Numbered from the stretch's first letter, positions 17,973-26,119 are shown. The stretch is 64,000 bases of DNA from Tumebacillus permanentifrigoris (GCF_003148565.1 NZ_QGGL01000002.1:124001-188000); one strand, 5' to 3'. Made by a program: numbers and translations. Notes: generated from the letters alone by a model not told the origin.

Positions 17973-18260
17973 TCACTCCATGTTTTCCGTGATATAGTCG
18001 GCAAGCTTGTTGATCGAACCCAGTACTTCCATGTTGTCATCGTACAGGGTGACGCCGAATTCGTCCTCGATGCAAACGGTCAATTCCAGTGCATCGATCG
18101 AATCGAGGCCAAGGCCACGGCCGAACAGGGGTTGGTCATCAGTGATCAATTCTGGCTCGATATCGAGGCTCAGACGCTCAACGATGATCGCTTTGATACG
18201 GTTGGTCAGTTCACGGCGTTTCTCCGCTTGCTCTTTTACGGATGCATAGGTCAGCAACAT
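17973..18260 (-). CDS. acyl carrier protein
   Basis: A 95-residue ACP with the phosphopantetheine Ser in GLGLDSIDALEL (about residue 55), acidic helices II and III, and a slightly long N-terminus (MLLTYASVKEQAEKRRELT). It carries the growing chain for the operon's FabD, FabG, FabZ and ketosynthase. ATG 18260 follows AGAGAGGGCG. The gap to fabZ is 7 nt. Confidence 0.95.
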   Translation of the reverse strand: MLLTYASVKEQAEKRRELTNRIKAIIVERLSLDIEPELITDDQPLFGRGLGLDSIDALELTVCIEDEFGVTLYDDNMEVLGSINKLADYITENME

Positions 18261-18303
18261 CTGGTTTCGCCCTCTCTTTGATTCGGAATTTTATTCGTAT
18301 GAA

Positions 18304-19047
18304 TTAGCCATTCACCATGCCGCCATCGACGGTGTACACCTTGCCCGTGATGTACGAAGCGCGGTCAGAGCTCAAGAACGTGACCAAGTAGGCGATGTCT
18401 TCCGGCTTGCCGATGCGACGCAGCGGGATCAATTCCAGCATTCTCGACAGCACGCCTTGGTCCATGCCCTTCGTCATGTCAGTCTCAATAAAGCCAGGTG
18501 CCACGACGTTGGCACGAATGTTATGTTCAGCAACTTCCTGGGCCAGCGCTTTGGTGAAGGAGATGATGCCACCCTTGGAGGCCGCGTAGTTCGTTTGCGC
18601 TTTGTTTCCGGAGATTCCGGTGGTCGAGGCGAGGTTGATGATCACGCCCGACTTTTGTTTCATCATCAACTTGACAGCCTCGCGGGTGGTGAGGAAGGTC
18701 CCGCCGAGGTTGACTTTCAATACCTCTTCGAACTTGGCCTCGCTCATCATCGCCACGAATCCATCGTTGGTGATCCCGGCGTTGTTGACGAGGATGTCCA
18801 ACTTGCCATAGGAGGTGCGGACTTGCTTAAACAAATCCTTGACTTCCTTTTCGCGGGAGACATCACACTTGATGGCGACCGCTTGACCGCCTGCTTCCTC
18901 AATCTCGCGAACGACGTCTTCAGCTTTTGCTTGGTTGCCGTTGTAGGTGAAGACAACAGTCACACCGCTCGCCGCCAAGTCTTTTACGACTGCGCGTCCA
19001 ATCCCGCGCGAGCCGCCGGTGACAACTGCAATACGCGCTTGATCCAC
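18304..19047 (-). CDS. FabG-like 3-oxoacyl-ACP reductase
   Basis: Short-chain dehydrogenase of 247 residues: GGSRGIG nucleotide motif, NNAGIT, the Ser of NLAST, and YAASK with the catalytic Tyr and Lys. It ends TGKVYTVDGGMVNG as FabG proteins do. It reduces 3-oxoacyl-ACP to the 3-hydroxy form. Thirteen nt after fabD, 43 nt before the ACP gene. Confidence 0.94.
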   Translation of the reverse strand: MDQARIAVVTGGSRGIGRAVVKDLAASGVTVVFTYNGNQAKAEDVVREIEEAGGQAVAIKCDVSREKEVKDLFKQVRTSYGKLDILVNNAGITNDGFVAMMSEAKFEEVLKVNLGGTFLTTREAVKLMMKQKSGVIINLASTTGISGNKAQTNYAASKGGIISFTKALAQEVAEHNIRANVVAPGFIETDMTKGMDQGVLSRMLELIPLRRIGKPEDIAYLVTFLSSDRASYITGKVYTVDGGMVNG

Positions 19048-19060
19048 CCAAAGCTCCCCC

Positions 19061-20011
19061 TTACCCTTTTACGACTTGCGCCTGTGTCTTTAACGTTTTG
19101 ACAGTGCGCATATAGTTGCTGGTCGAATCGGTGGTGTTGGTCGTCCATTTCAGACCTTGCCACGCTTTGAGCAGTCCGATCAACGTGCGACTCGCCCCGA
19201 CTTCGACCAGCGTCTCCACACCGAGTTCCGCCAGCTTGTCCACCGACTTGCGCCACTGCACCGTTCTCGTACATTGGCCACGAATATCGTCGAAGATATC
19301 CTGTGCGGTCTCGCCAAACGACGGGCCGCAGTTCAGCAAGATCGGAATCGTCGGATTTTTCAGTTCAAATTGCGAGACGTAATCCATCAGTTCGTCTTCC
19401 ACTTCCAGCATCAGCGGGGAGTGGAACGCTTGCGAGACGCGCAGATGGCGCGGTTTGACGCCGGTGATCGTGCCCAATTCCTCTGAACATTCCTTCATCT
19501 TGGTCGCTGCCCCGGAGAGCACGACCTGCGTCGGTGAGTTGTCGACGCCGATGTTCCCACCAAGCGTCGTCACGATCTCTTTGACCTGTTGCATCAGTTG
19601 TTCATTCAGCGTGATGACGGCGACCATATCGCCGGCTTCCTTCACCGCGGACATCAATTCGCCGCGTCGCTTGACAATCTGCAACCCGTCTTGGAAAGAC
19701 AGCGCGCCCGATGCTACGATTGCAGCAAACTGCCCTAAGCTCATCCCCGCCACTACATCAGGTCTGAACCCTTCCTGTGTCAACAGTCGGAACACGCCGA
19801 CGCTGACGGTATAAATCGCCGACTGTGCAACCGCAGTGTCTGTCAGTTGCTCGATCGGCCCTTGGAAACAGAGTTTTTTCAAATCAAATCCCAGGATGTC
19901 GTTCGCTTCTTCGAACAGTTCACCAAAAATTGCGGGGTGACGCTGCGAGAAGTCGCGGCCCATGCCGACCGCCTGTGTACCTTGACCTGGGAAGATAAAC
20001 GCGGTCTTCAT
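19061..20011 (-). CDS. FabD-like malonyl-CoA:ACP transacylase
   Basis: A 316-residue acyltransferase. FIFPGQGTQAVGMG at the N-terminus, GMSLGQFAA with the catalytic Ser, and QAFHSPLM with the catalytic His are all present. It loads malonyl units onto the operon's ACP. Start ATG 20011 overlaps the thioesterase stop codon by 4 nt. A dedicated copy inside the cluster supports a self-contained synthase. Confidence 0.94.
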   Translation of the reverse strand: MKTAFIFPGQGTQAVGMGRDFSQRHPAIFGELFEEANDILGFDLKKLCFQGPIEQLTDTAVAQSAIYTVSVGVFRLLTQEGFRPDVVAGMSLGQFAAIVASGALSFQDGLQIVKRRGELMSAVKEAGDMVAVITLNEQLMQQVKEIVTTLGGNIGVDNSPTQVVLSGAATKMKECSEELGTITGVKPRHLRVSQAFHSPLMLEVEDELMDYVSQFELKNPTIPILLNCGPSFGETAQDIFDDIRGQCTRTVQWRKSVDKLAELGVETLVEVGASRTLIGLLKAWQGLKWTTNTTDSTSNYMRTVKTLKTQAQVVKG

Positions 20012-20424
20012 ACGATCCCTCCGAGAAATGCATCGATTTTTTCCTGTACTTCAGCTGGTATGCGGACGATTAATTGACCTTTGGAACTGGTCATCGCGTG
20101 TCTGGACTCTCCGGTGGCCAGCAACTGACGCCCGACTTTACGGTACACACGATACTTAAAGTCCAGCATCGCCTTCGTCGGTCGCTCCAGTGCCGTCTCC
20201 ACGATCACCGTCTGTCCGTATCGTGCAGAGTCCTTAAACTGGCTTCGAATGTCGATCACCGGCAGGAAGATCTCCTCCGACAATTGCGCAAACGAGATAC
20301 CCGCAGCACGCGCCAATTCGATCCGCCCCATCTCAAACCAAACAAAATAATTAGAATGGTGGACGACGTTCATGGGATCACATTCGCTGAAACGCACTTG
20401 CACTTCGGTTTTCACCCATTTCAT
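20008..20424 (-). CDS. hot-dog acyl-CoA thioesterase (YbgC/FadM type)
   Basis: A 138-residue 4-hydroxybenzoyl-CoA-thioesterase-like protein. The YbgC signature is FSECDPMNVVHHSNYFVWFE, with the Asp, His and Tyr positions kept. It probably releases the finished chain or edits the pathway. It is the first gene of the operon. ATG 20424 (MKWVKTEVQVRF) is 6 nt from GGGGGTG; an upstream GTG is closer to that site than is usual. B. subtilis has a thioesterase gene (ysmA) near gerE, so this could be a recruited backbone gene. Confidence 0.85.
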   Translation of the reverse strand: MKWVKTEVQVRFSECDPMNVVHHSNYFVWFEMGRIELARAAGISFAQLSEEIFLPVIDIRSQFKDSARYGQTVIVETALERPTKAMLDFKYRVYRKVGRQLLATGESRHAMTSSKGQLIVRIPAEVQEKIDAFLGGIV

Positions 20425-20497
20425 GAAGGTCACCCCCTTTCCCGTATCAATCGACCATGCGGAACCGTTTAATTGTCCTTACATCATCATATTTGTA

Positions 20498-20526
20498 GTT
20501 GTATCACACAGGAAATTAAATTTCAA
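20498..20526 (-). promoter_or_regulatory. candidate sigma-A promoter of the polyketide operon
   Basis: Minus strand TTGAAA (20526-20521), 17-nt spacer, TACAAC (20503-20498), about 75 nt before the thioesterase start. The -10 is imperfect, so this is a tentative call. The 358-nt divergent region 20425-20782 is AT-rich, unlike its surroundings, and holds no gene I can support. Confidence 0.35.
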
Positions 20527-20647
20527 TATCCTAATAGAAAATTTGATTATCAGATGCGATAACAAAACTAAAACAAGAACGAACCAAACACCACAACAAT
20601 TCTAAGGTAATATAAAGTAAGACATACTTTTTTTCGTTGTATTTTTA

Positions 20648-20677
20648 TTTACACCCATCCGTCCTCTATGGTATATT
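20648..20677 (+). promoter_or_regulatory. candidate sigma-A promoter of the FAD oxidoreductase
   Basis: TTTACA (20648-20653), 18-nt spacer, TATATT (20672-20677), about 105 nt upstream of the start codon. Expected transcription start near 20684, which places the 20702-20739 inverted repeat in the leader RNA. Confidence 0.5.
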
Positions 20678-20701
20678 TTTATGCGAAGTCTACTTCACTA
20701 A

Positions 20702-20739
20702 ATGTTGTAAGTTGAGTTTAACAAAAAACCTTACAACAT
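20702..20739. repeat. 10-bp perfect inverted repeat in leader
   Basis: ATGTTGTAAG at 20702-20711 and its exact complement CTTACAACAT at 20730-20739, separated by 18 nt. It lies between the candidate promoter and the ribosome site of the FAD oxidoreductase, so it may be an operator or an RNA hairpin. There is no T run after it, so it is not a terminator. Confidence 0.6.
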
Positions 20740-20782
20740 GAGAGCGATTCCAAACATCACCCACAATCTAGGAGGTCATGGA

Positions 20783-22525
20783 ATGTCTATGGATCAGTTG
20801 CAAGAACAGATCGAATTTCTGACGCAGGTCGCTCAATTTACCAACGATGCACGGTTGAAGGGTGCTCTTGAAATGGCGCAAGCATTGCCGGCAGGTTCCC
20901 CGCAACAAATCGGCATGGTTGCTGAAATCTACAAGCAAGTTCAAGAAGCGATGAAAGGTTATACCGTTGCAAGCTCGCCAGAACTTGAATGGGAACCGAC
21001 CGTGTTGCCGGAAGTTCCGCAAGCGGACGACCAATACGATGTCATCATCATTGGTTCGGGCATCGGCGGCCTGACCGCAGGGATCGAGATTGCTCAATCC
21101 GGTGCGAAAGTACTCTTGCTCGAGCAACATTATGTATTTGGCGGCGCGACGCATAACTACGTGCGCAAAGGCAAATACCACTTCGACGCTGGCGTAGAAA
21201 CCATTTCCGGTCTCGGCCACCTCGGCGCTCCGAACCACTTCCTGACCCGCCATGACATGTGGAAAGAAGTGGAGTTCCTGAAGACAAGCTTCCATTTCCG
21301 TTTCGGCGAACACTACATCACACTGCCGAACGAACTCGGCCCGTGGGTCGAAGACCTCTGCACCCGTTACCCGCACGAAGAAGCAGGGATCCGCGAGTTC
21401 TTCACCTTCACCAAAGCCGCTTACGAAGAAAAATACAGCTTCTTCGAACCGGATCGCATCACCCCGCGCCCGGTAACCGATGAAGAAAAAATGAGCTACC
21501 CGGAACTGCATCCGCACAATTACCGCCTGATGACGACGACCTGGGGCGAATTCATGGGCGAACACTTCAAAGATCCGATGTTGCACCGTGAAGTTTCGCT
21601 CCTGTCGCACTTCATCGGCGACTTGAATGAAGACACCCCGACCTCTGATATGCTCCCGCTGCTCGGCTACTTCATCGTCGGCGGCTACCGTGTCAAAGGC
21701 GGTTCGCAACGTCTGGCTGATGCATTCGTTCGCAAGTTCCGTGAGTACGGCGGCGTCGCGAAAAGCTCCGTCACCGTTGACAAGATCCTCGTCGAAGATG
21801 GCGAAGTCAAAGGTGTGGAAACCAAAAAGGGTACGTACTATGCGCCGATCGTCATCTCCAACATCGACCCGCGCATGATGTACGAAAACCTGCTCGGCGT
21901 TGAGCACCTGACCGAAGAGTACCAAGAGAAGATCAAAACCTTGATCCCGTCTGCATCGGCTTTCATTTTCCAAGCGATCTTGAAAAAGCCGTTCCCGCAC
22001 GATGCGATCGTCACCTACTACTTCAAAGAGCCGATCGAAGCACCGGAAATCGGCGCAACCTTCCCGCGTTGCTCCTACGTTTCCGCAGCGACTCACGACC
22101 CGTCGCTGGTTGCTGAAGGCGAAGGCCAGATCACGATCAACTTGAATGCACCGGCAGACTTGGAGCGCTTCACCTCGATGAGCAAGGAAGAGTACGCAGA
22201 CTTCAAGGAAAAAGCTCTGGCAGTCGGGATGCGCATCCTGAAAGAGATCGACGAAGAAGCGCATGACAACGTGCTCTGGGCAGAAATTTCCACGCCGAAA
22301 ACCGCGTTCAACTACATGCGCACCTACGGCGGTTCCATCTACAACATCCGTCCGAGCAAAGCCCGCAAGTTCCCGAACACCAACGCACCGGTCAAAGGTC
22401 TCTACCTCTGCGGCGCTGGCGTACACGGCCCGGGCGTCGAAGCGGTCGTCATCTCTGGCGGCTTCGCAGCGGAGAAGATCAAACCGTACTTCGAAGCTCG
22501 AAAAGCAGCACTGAGCTCGAACTAA
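20783..22525 (+). CDS. phytoene-desaturase/CrtISO-like FAD oxidoreductase
   Basis: A 580-residue NAD(P)/FAD-dependent oxidoreductase of the carotenoid desaturase/isomerase and retinol saturase superfamily. About 90 helical residues precede the FAD-binding DVIIIGSGIGGLTAG motif; GGATHNYVRKGKYHFDAGVE and the C-terminal GLYLCGAGVHGPGVEAV segment are family hallmarks. The start is ATG 20783 (MSMDQLQEQ), 6 nt after GGAGGT; ATG at 20738 lacks a ribosome site. Divergent from the polyketide operon. Enzymes of this family desaturate or isomerise polyenes, which fits a pathway lacking an enoyl reductase; the pairing is inferred. Confidence 0.85.
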   Translation: MSMDQLQEQIEFLTQVAQFTNDARLKGALEMAQALPAGSPQQIGMVAEIYKQVQEAMKGYTVASSPELEWEPTVLPEVPQADDQYDVIIIGSGIGGLTAGIEIAQSGAKVLLLEQHYVFGGATHNYVRKGKYHFDAGVETISGLGHLGAPNHFLTRHDMWKEVEFLKTSFHFRFGEHYITLPNELGPWVEDLCTRYPHEEAGIREFFTFTKAAYEEKYSFFEPDRITPRPVTDEEKMSYPELHPHNYRLMTTTWGEFMGEHFKDPMLHREVSLLSHFIGDLNEDTPTSDMLPLLGYFIVGGYRVKGGSQRLADAFVRKFREYGGVAKSSVTVDKILVEDGEVKGVETKKGTYYAPIVISNIDPRMMYENLLGVEHLTEEYQEKIKTLIPSASAFIFQAILKKPFPHDAIVTYYFKEPIEAPEIGATFPRCSYVSAATHDPSLVAEGEGQITINLNAPADLERFTSMSKEEYADFKEKALAVGMRILKEIDEEAHDNVLWAEISTPKTAFNYMRTYGGSIYNIRPSKARKFPNTNAPVKGLYLCGAGVHGPGVEAVVISGGFAAEKIKPYFEARKAALSSN

Positions 22526-22529
22526 TACG

Positions 22530-22569
22530 AAAAAAACCGTTGAGATCAATTGATCTCAACGGTTTTTTT
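22530..22569. terminator. bidirectional terminator between FAD oxidoreductase and gerE
   Basis: Perfect 26-nt palindrome (CCGTTGAGATCAA and its complement) flanked by A7 and T7, between convergent genes. Confidence 0.92.
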
Positions 22570-22584
22570 GTTGGAGAGCGGCAG

Positions 22585-22812
22585 TCAGATCTGCAATTCC
22601 CTGAGTCGTACCAACTCGACCACTGCCTGTGAGCGTCCTTTTACGTTTAACTTCTTCATCACATTGCTAATGTGGTTCCGGACCGTCTTCTCACTGATAA
22701 ACAATTGGTCCGCAATTTCCTTGGTCGTCTTGTCTTGAACGAGTAGCTCAAACACTTCGCGTTCACGAATGGTGAGTAGGGATTTTCCTCGCGTGTCCTT
22801 GCCCGCTGTCAC
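22585..22812 (-). CDS. gerE: GerE, mother-cell transcription regulator of late sporulation
   Basis: A 75-residue protein that is essentially one LuxR-type helix-turn-helix. The stretches REREVFELLVQDKTTKEIA, LFISEKTVRNHISN and KGRSQAVVEL match B. subtilis GerE closely as I remember it. GerE binds DNA in the mother cell and controls spore coat genes after sigma K. Start GTG 22812 follows AAGGAGGGA at 8-9 nt. In B. subtilis gerE lies between ysmB and sdhB; here sdhCAB is still next door but the MarR gene is ~21 kb away. Confidence 0.95.
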   Translation of the reverse strand: MTAGKDTRGKSLLTIREREVFELLVQDKTTKEIADQLFISEKTVRNHISNVMKKLNVKGRSQAVVELVRLRELQI

Positions 22813-22868
22813 TCTCGATCCCTCCTTGCTCGGGTCATGAAGTCAAGGTAGTAGGGATACAGTCAGGT

Positions 22869-22897
22869 TATCTTATGAAGTGGGGAGGGCGTATGGT
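22869..22897 (-). promoter_or_regulatory. sigma-K-type promoter of gerE
   Basis: Minus strand ACC at 22897-22895, 17-nt spacer, then CATAAGATA at 22877-22869, which fits the sigma-K/sigma-E -10 pattern CATANNNTA exactly. It lies ~57 nt before the gerE start. B. subtilis gerE is known to be transcribed by sigma-K RNA polymerase. Confidence 0.6.
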
Positions 22898-22902
22898 GCA
22901 AC

Positions 22903-22928
22903 AAAAAAGGCCTTTCCGGAGAAAGACC
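22903..22928 (-). terminator. terminator after the CheX-like gene
   Basis: GGTCTTTC-TCCG-GAAAGGCC hairpin followed by TTTTTT on the minus strand, between the CheX-like gene and the gerE promoter. Confidence 0.85.
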
Positions 22929-22951
22929 TACTGAACACTTATATGCCCGTC

Positions 22952-23410
22952 TTAGGCGACCAGCAATTTGATTTCCATGATGCCCATCTCTTGGAGTTCC
23001 AACGGGACGGCATAAGCGATCTCGTGGAGGGGTTGCGTTAGCGTATCGCCCACTTGAACTGTGGGCGGCGTGATATCAAAGTTCATCCCGCTGTTAGACA
23101 GTTGCATACAGGCGTTGCCAGAAATCATGTTCGCCAGCTCTGCAACGGCACTCTGGCTCATCTCATCAAACGAACTCAATTCAAATCCGCCCATCATGGC
23201 AGAGGCGATCTTGATTGCCATCTCCGGCGAGAGGCCAAAAGCCACTTGGCCTTCCATGTGTCCCTTCAAATCAATGCGAATCCAAACATGATGCGACTGA
23301 AGGTCGGGGGCCGCCGATGTCACCGTTCCCGGGTTCATTGCTGCGGGTGTCATCATCTGAAGAACCTGTTGTGCAGACTCAAGAAACGGAACTATGATCT
23401 GTGCGTGCAT
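22952..23410 (-). CDS. CheX-like chemotaxis/phosphatase family protein
   Basis: A 152-residue single-domain protein of the CheX/CheC/FliN group. The characteristic helix reads SAVAELANMISGNACMQL, close to the E...N motif of CheC-type phosphatases. No other chemotaxis gene is in the window. CheX proteins dephosphorylate CheY~P; here activity on a different regulator is possible. ATG 23410 (MHAQIIVPF) with GGGGAT upstream. Confidence 0.8.
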   Translation of the reverse strand: MHAQIIVPFLESAQQVLQMMTPAAMNPGTVTSAAPDLQSHHVWIRIDLKGHMEGQVAFGLSPEMAIKIASAMMGGFELSSFDEMSQSAVAELANMISGNACMQLSNSGMNFDITPPTVQVGDTLTQPLHEIAYAVPLELQEMGIMEIKLLVA

Positions 23411-23518
23411 GGTTACCACATCCCCTTTAGCTCATGCATACGGAACAGTAATATTTAAGAAGGACACTTATTTTATCATTATAAGCTAGACGAGCACTTT
23501 CGACAAGACTTGACGAGT

Positions 23519-23557
23519 AAAAAAAGACCATCTGACAATTCTGTCAGATGGTCTTTT
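23519..23557. terminator. terminator after sdhB
   Basis: GACCATCTGACA / TGTCAGATGGTC hairpin between A and T runs, just past the sdhB stop codon. Confidence 0.88.
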
Positions 23558-23562
23558 CGTGA

Positions 23563-24312
23563 TTAGCGCTTGAGCCAGGAAGAGAACGCGTGGCGGTTGA
23601 CCGCACGGTTCATCGCAGCGATCGAAGTCGTGAGCGGAATGCCTTTCGGGCAGACCTGCACACAGTTTTGCGAGTTGCCGCACTCATGGATGCCGCCCTC
23701 GCCCATCAGGGCATCGAGACGGTCTTCCTTGTGCATCTCACCCGTCGGGTGCGTGTTGAACAGACGCACTTGCGAGATCGCAAACGGACCGATGAACTTG
23801 GTGCGTTCGTTGACGTTCGGGCATGCTTCTACACACGCGCCGCAGGTAAAGCACTTGGAGAGCTCGTACGCCCACTGACGGTCGCGCTCTGCCATGCGCG
23901 GGCCTGCGCCGAGGTCGTAGGTCCCGTCGATCGGCACCCATGCCTTCACGCGTTGCAGAGCCTTGAACATGCGGCTACGGTCGATGACGAGGTCACGAAC
24001 AACCGGGAAGGTGCGCGCCGGCTTCAGGCGAATCGGCTGTTCCAACTGGTCGACGAGGGCGGAGCACGCTTGGCGCGGCTTGCCGTTGATGACCATCATA
24101 CACGCCCCGCAGATCTCCTCGAGACAGTTCGATTCCCAAGCGACCGGAGCGACGTTTTTGCCGCTCACTTCCTGCGGGTTGCGCTGGATTTCCATCAGAC
24201 ACGCGATGACGTTCATGTTCGGACGGTACTGGATGCGGAATTCCTCCGTATACGGTTGGCCGTCTTGACGGTCTTGGCGCTCAATGATCAGATGAATTTC
24301 TTTTTTGCTCAT
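23563..24312 (-). CDS. sdhB: succinate dehydrogenase iron-sulfur subunit
   Basis: A 249-residue subunit of complex II linking FAD to the quinone site. The 2Fe-2S ligands lie in CLEEICGACMM and the later Cys of PRQAC. The 4Fe-4S/3Fe-4S ligands lie in CFTCGACVEACP and CVQVCPKGIPL. Last gene of sdhCAB; ATG 24312 after AAAGGAGGAG. It feeds electrons from succinate to menaquinone. Confidence 0.97.
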   Translation of the reverse strand: MSKKEIHLIIERQDRQDGQPYTEEFRIQYRPNMNVIACLMEIQRNPQEVSGKNVAPVAWESNCLEEICGACMMVINGKPRQACSALVDQLEQPIRLKPARTFPVVRDLVIDRSRMFKALQRVKAWVPIDGTYDLGAGPRMAERDRQWAYELSKCFTCGACVEACPNVNERTKFIGPFAISQVRLFNTHPTGEMHKEDRLDALMGEGGIHECGNSQNCVQVCPKGIPLTTSIAAMNRAVNRHAFSSWLKR

Positions 24313-24340
24313 GTCAGTCTCCTCCTTTCGAACGAGTTTC

Positions 24341-26119
24341 TTATGCGTTTTTGTCTTTGGCGTAGTTGCGCAGACGCGGTTTGATCAGGGAGACGTCAAC
24401 ATCTTCATAGGAGATGACCGGGCCATCCGGGGACCAAGCGGCAATCGAGGTTTTCAAGAACTGCTCGTCATCGCGTTCCGGGAAGTCCGGCTTGTAATGA
24501 GCCCCACGAGATTCGTTGCGCAGCAGCGCGGAGACGGTCATCGCACGGGACAGTTCCAACATGTTCCACAGTTGGCGGGTGAACGGTGCCATCATGTTCT
24601 CCCACTTGGACTTGTCAGCCATACCGATGTTTTTGAAGCGCTCCATCAGTTCGACGATCTTCTCGTCGGTCTTTTGGAGACGGTCGTTGTAACGAACGAC
24701 CGTCATGTTGTCGGTCATCACTTGGCCGAGTTCGCGATGCAGTTGGTACGGGTTCTCCGTGCCTTCCATCTTGAGGATCGACTCGTACTTCTGCTCTTGC
24801 TTGGTGCGCTCGGTTTCGAACACCGACTTGTCGAGATCGGCCGCAGACTTTTTGAGTCCTTTGGCGTAGCGAACAGCAGACGGACCGGTGACCATACCGC
24901 CAAAGATCGCGGAGAGCAACGAGTTCGCGCCCAGTCGGTTTGCACCGTGGTATTGGTACTCACACTCACCGGCTGCGAACAGACCTGGGATGTTGGTCAT
25001 CTGATTGAAGCGACCTGCTTTCGGGTCATCGACAAAGTCAACCCACATGCCGCCCATCGAGTAGTGAACCGCCGGGAAGATCTTCATCGGAACTTTGCGC
25101 GGATCGTCGCCAGCAAACTTCTCGTAGATCTCCATGATGCCGCCGAGTTTCACGTCGAGAACTTCCTTCGGAATGTGCGAGACGTCGAGGTAGACTTGGT
25201 TCTCGCCGTTGACGCCGAGGCCGAGGTCTACGCAGACGTGGAAGATCTCGCGGGTCGCGATGTCACGCGGGACGAGGTTGCCGTATGCCGGGTATTTTTC
25301 TTCGAGGAAGTACCACGGCTTGCCGTCCTTGTACGTCCACACGCGGCCACCCTCACCACGAGCCGACTCGGACATCAGGCGCAGTTTGTCATCGCCTGGG
25401 ATCGCGGTCGGATGGATCTGGATGAACTCACCGTTTGCGTATTTGACACCTTGTTGGTACACAGCGGACGCTGCAGTACCGGTGTTGATGATCGAGTTGG
25501 TCGAACGGCCGAATACGAGGCCTGGGCCGCCGGTCGCGAGGATGACGGCGTCGCCGGAGAAGGCTTGAATCTCCATCGAGCGCAGGTCCTGTGCGGTGAT
25601 GCCACGGCACACGCCTTCGTCATCGAGGATCGCGGTGAGGAACTCCCAGCCTTCGTACTTCTGTACGAGACCTTGGGATTCGAAGCGGCGCACTTGCTCA
25701 TCGAGCGCGTACAGCAGCTGTTGGCCGGTGGTTGCGCCCGCGAACGCGGTGCGGTGATGCTGTGTGCCACCGAAACGGCGGAAGTCGAGCAGACCTTCCG
25801 GGGTGCGGTTGAACATGACGCCCATGCGGTCCATCAAGTGGATGATGCCTGGTGCGGCATCACACATCGCCTTGACCGGCGGTTGGTTCGCGAGGAAGTC
25901 GCCACCGTAGACGGAATCGTCAAAGTGTTCCCACGGAGAGTCACCCTCACCCTTGGTATTGACAGCGCCATTGATGCCCCCCTGTGCGCAGACAGAGTGG
26001 GAACGTTTAACGGGTACTAACGAGAACAAGTCAACCGGGATGCCTGCTTCACAGCTCTTGATGGTCGCCATCAAACCTGCGAGGCCGCCCCCGACGACGA
26101 TGATGCGTTGGTTGCTCAT
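24341..26119 (-). CDS. sdhA: succinate dehydrogenase flavoprotein subunit
   Basis: A 592-residue FAD subunit. VVGGGLAGLMATI binds FAD, QHHRTAFAGATTGQQLLYAL includes the covalent-FAD His region, and HPTAIPGDDKLRLMSESARGEGG contains catalytic residues. Type B (B. subtilis-like) architecture. It lies 28 nt before sdhB and 33 nt after sdhC. Confidence 0.97.
   Translation of the reverse strand: MSNQRIIVVGGGLAGLMATIKSCEAGIPVDLFSLVPVKRSHSVCAQGGINGAVNTKGEGDSPWEHFDDSVYGGDFLANQPPVKAMCDAAPGIIHLMDRMGVMFNRTPEGLLDFRRFGGTQHHRTAFAGATTGQQLLYALDEQVRRFESQGLVQKYEGWEFLTAILDDEGVCRGITAQDLRSMEIQAFSGDAVILATGGPGLVFGRSTNSIINTGTAASAVYQQGVKYANGEFIQIHPTAIPGDDKLRLMSESARGEGGRVWTYKDGKPWYFLEEKYPAYGNLVPRDIATREIFHVCVDLGLGVNGENQVYLDVSHIPKEVLDVKLGGIMEIYEKFAGDDPRKVPMKIFPAVHYSMGGMWVDFVDDPKAGRFNQMTNIPGLFAAGECEYQYHGANRLGANSLLSAIFGGMVTGPSAVRYAKGLKKSAADLDKSVFETERTKQEQKYESILKMEGTENPYQLHRELGQVMTDNMTVVRYNDRLQKTDEKIVELMERFKNIGMADKSKWENMMAPFTRQLWNMLELSRAMTVSALLRNESRGAHYKPDFPERDDEQFLKTSIAAWSPDGPVISYEDVDVSLIKPRLRNYAKDKNA

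Noticed and set aside
20425-20782. Small genes in the AT-rich divergent region
   Set aside because: Open frames there are short, lack ribosome sites and have no recognisable sequence; the region reads as promoters and operator.
20768-22549. A 593-codon minus-strand open frame opposite the FAD oxidoreductase
   Set aside because: Composition is that of a shadow frame, and the plus-strand protein has clear FAD motifs, ribosome site and promoter.
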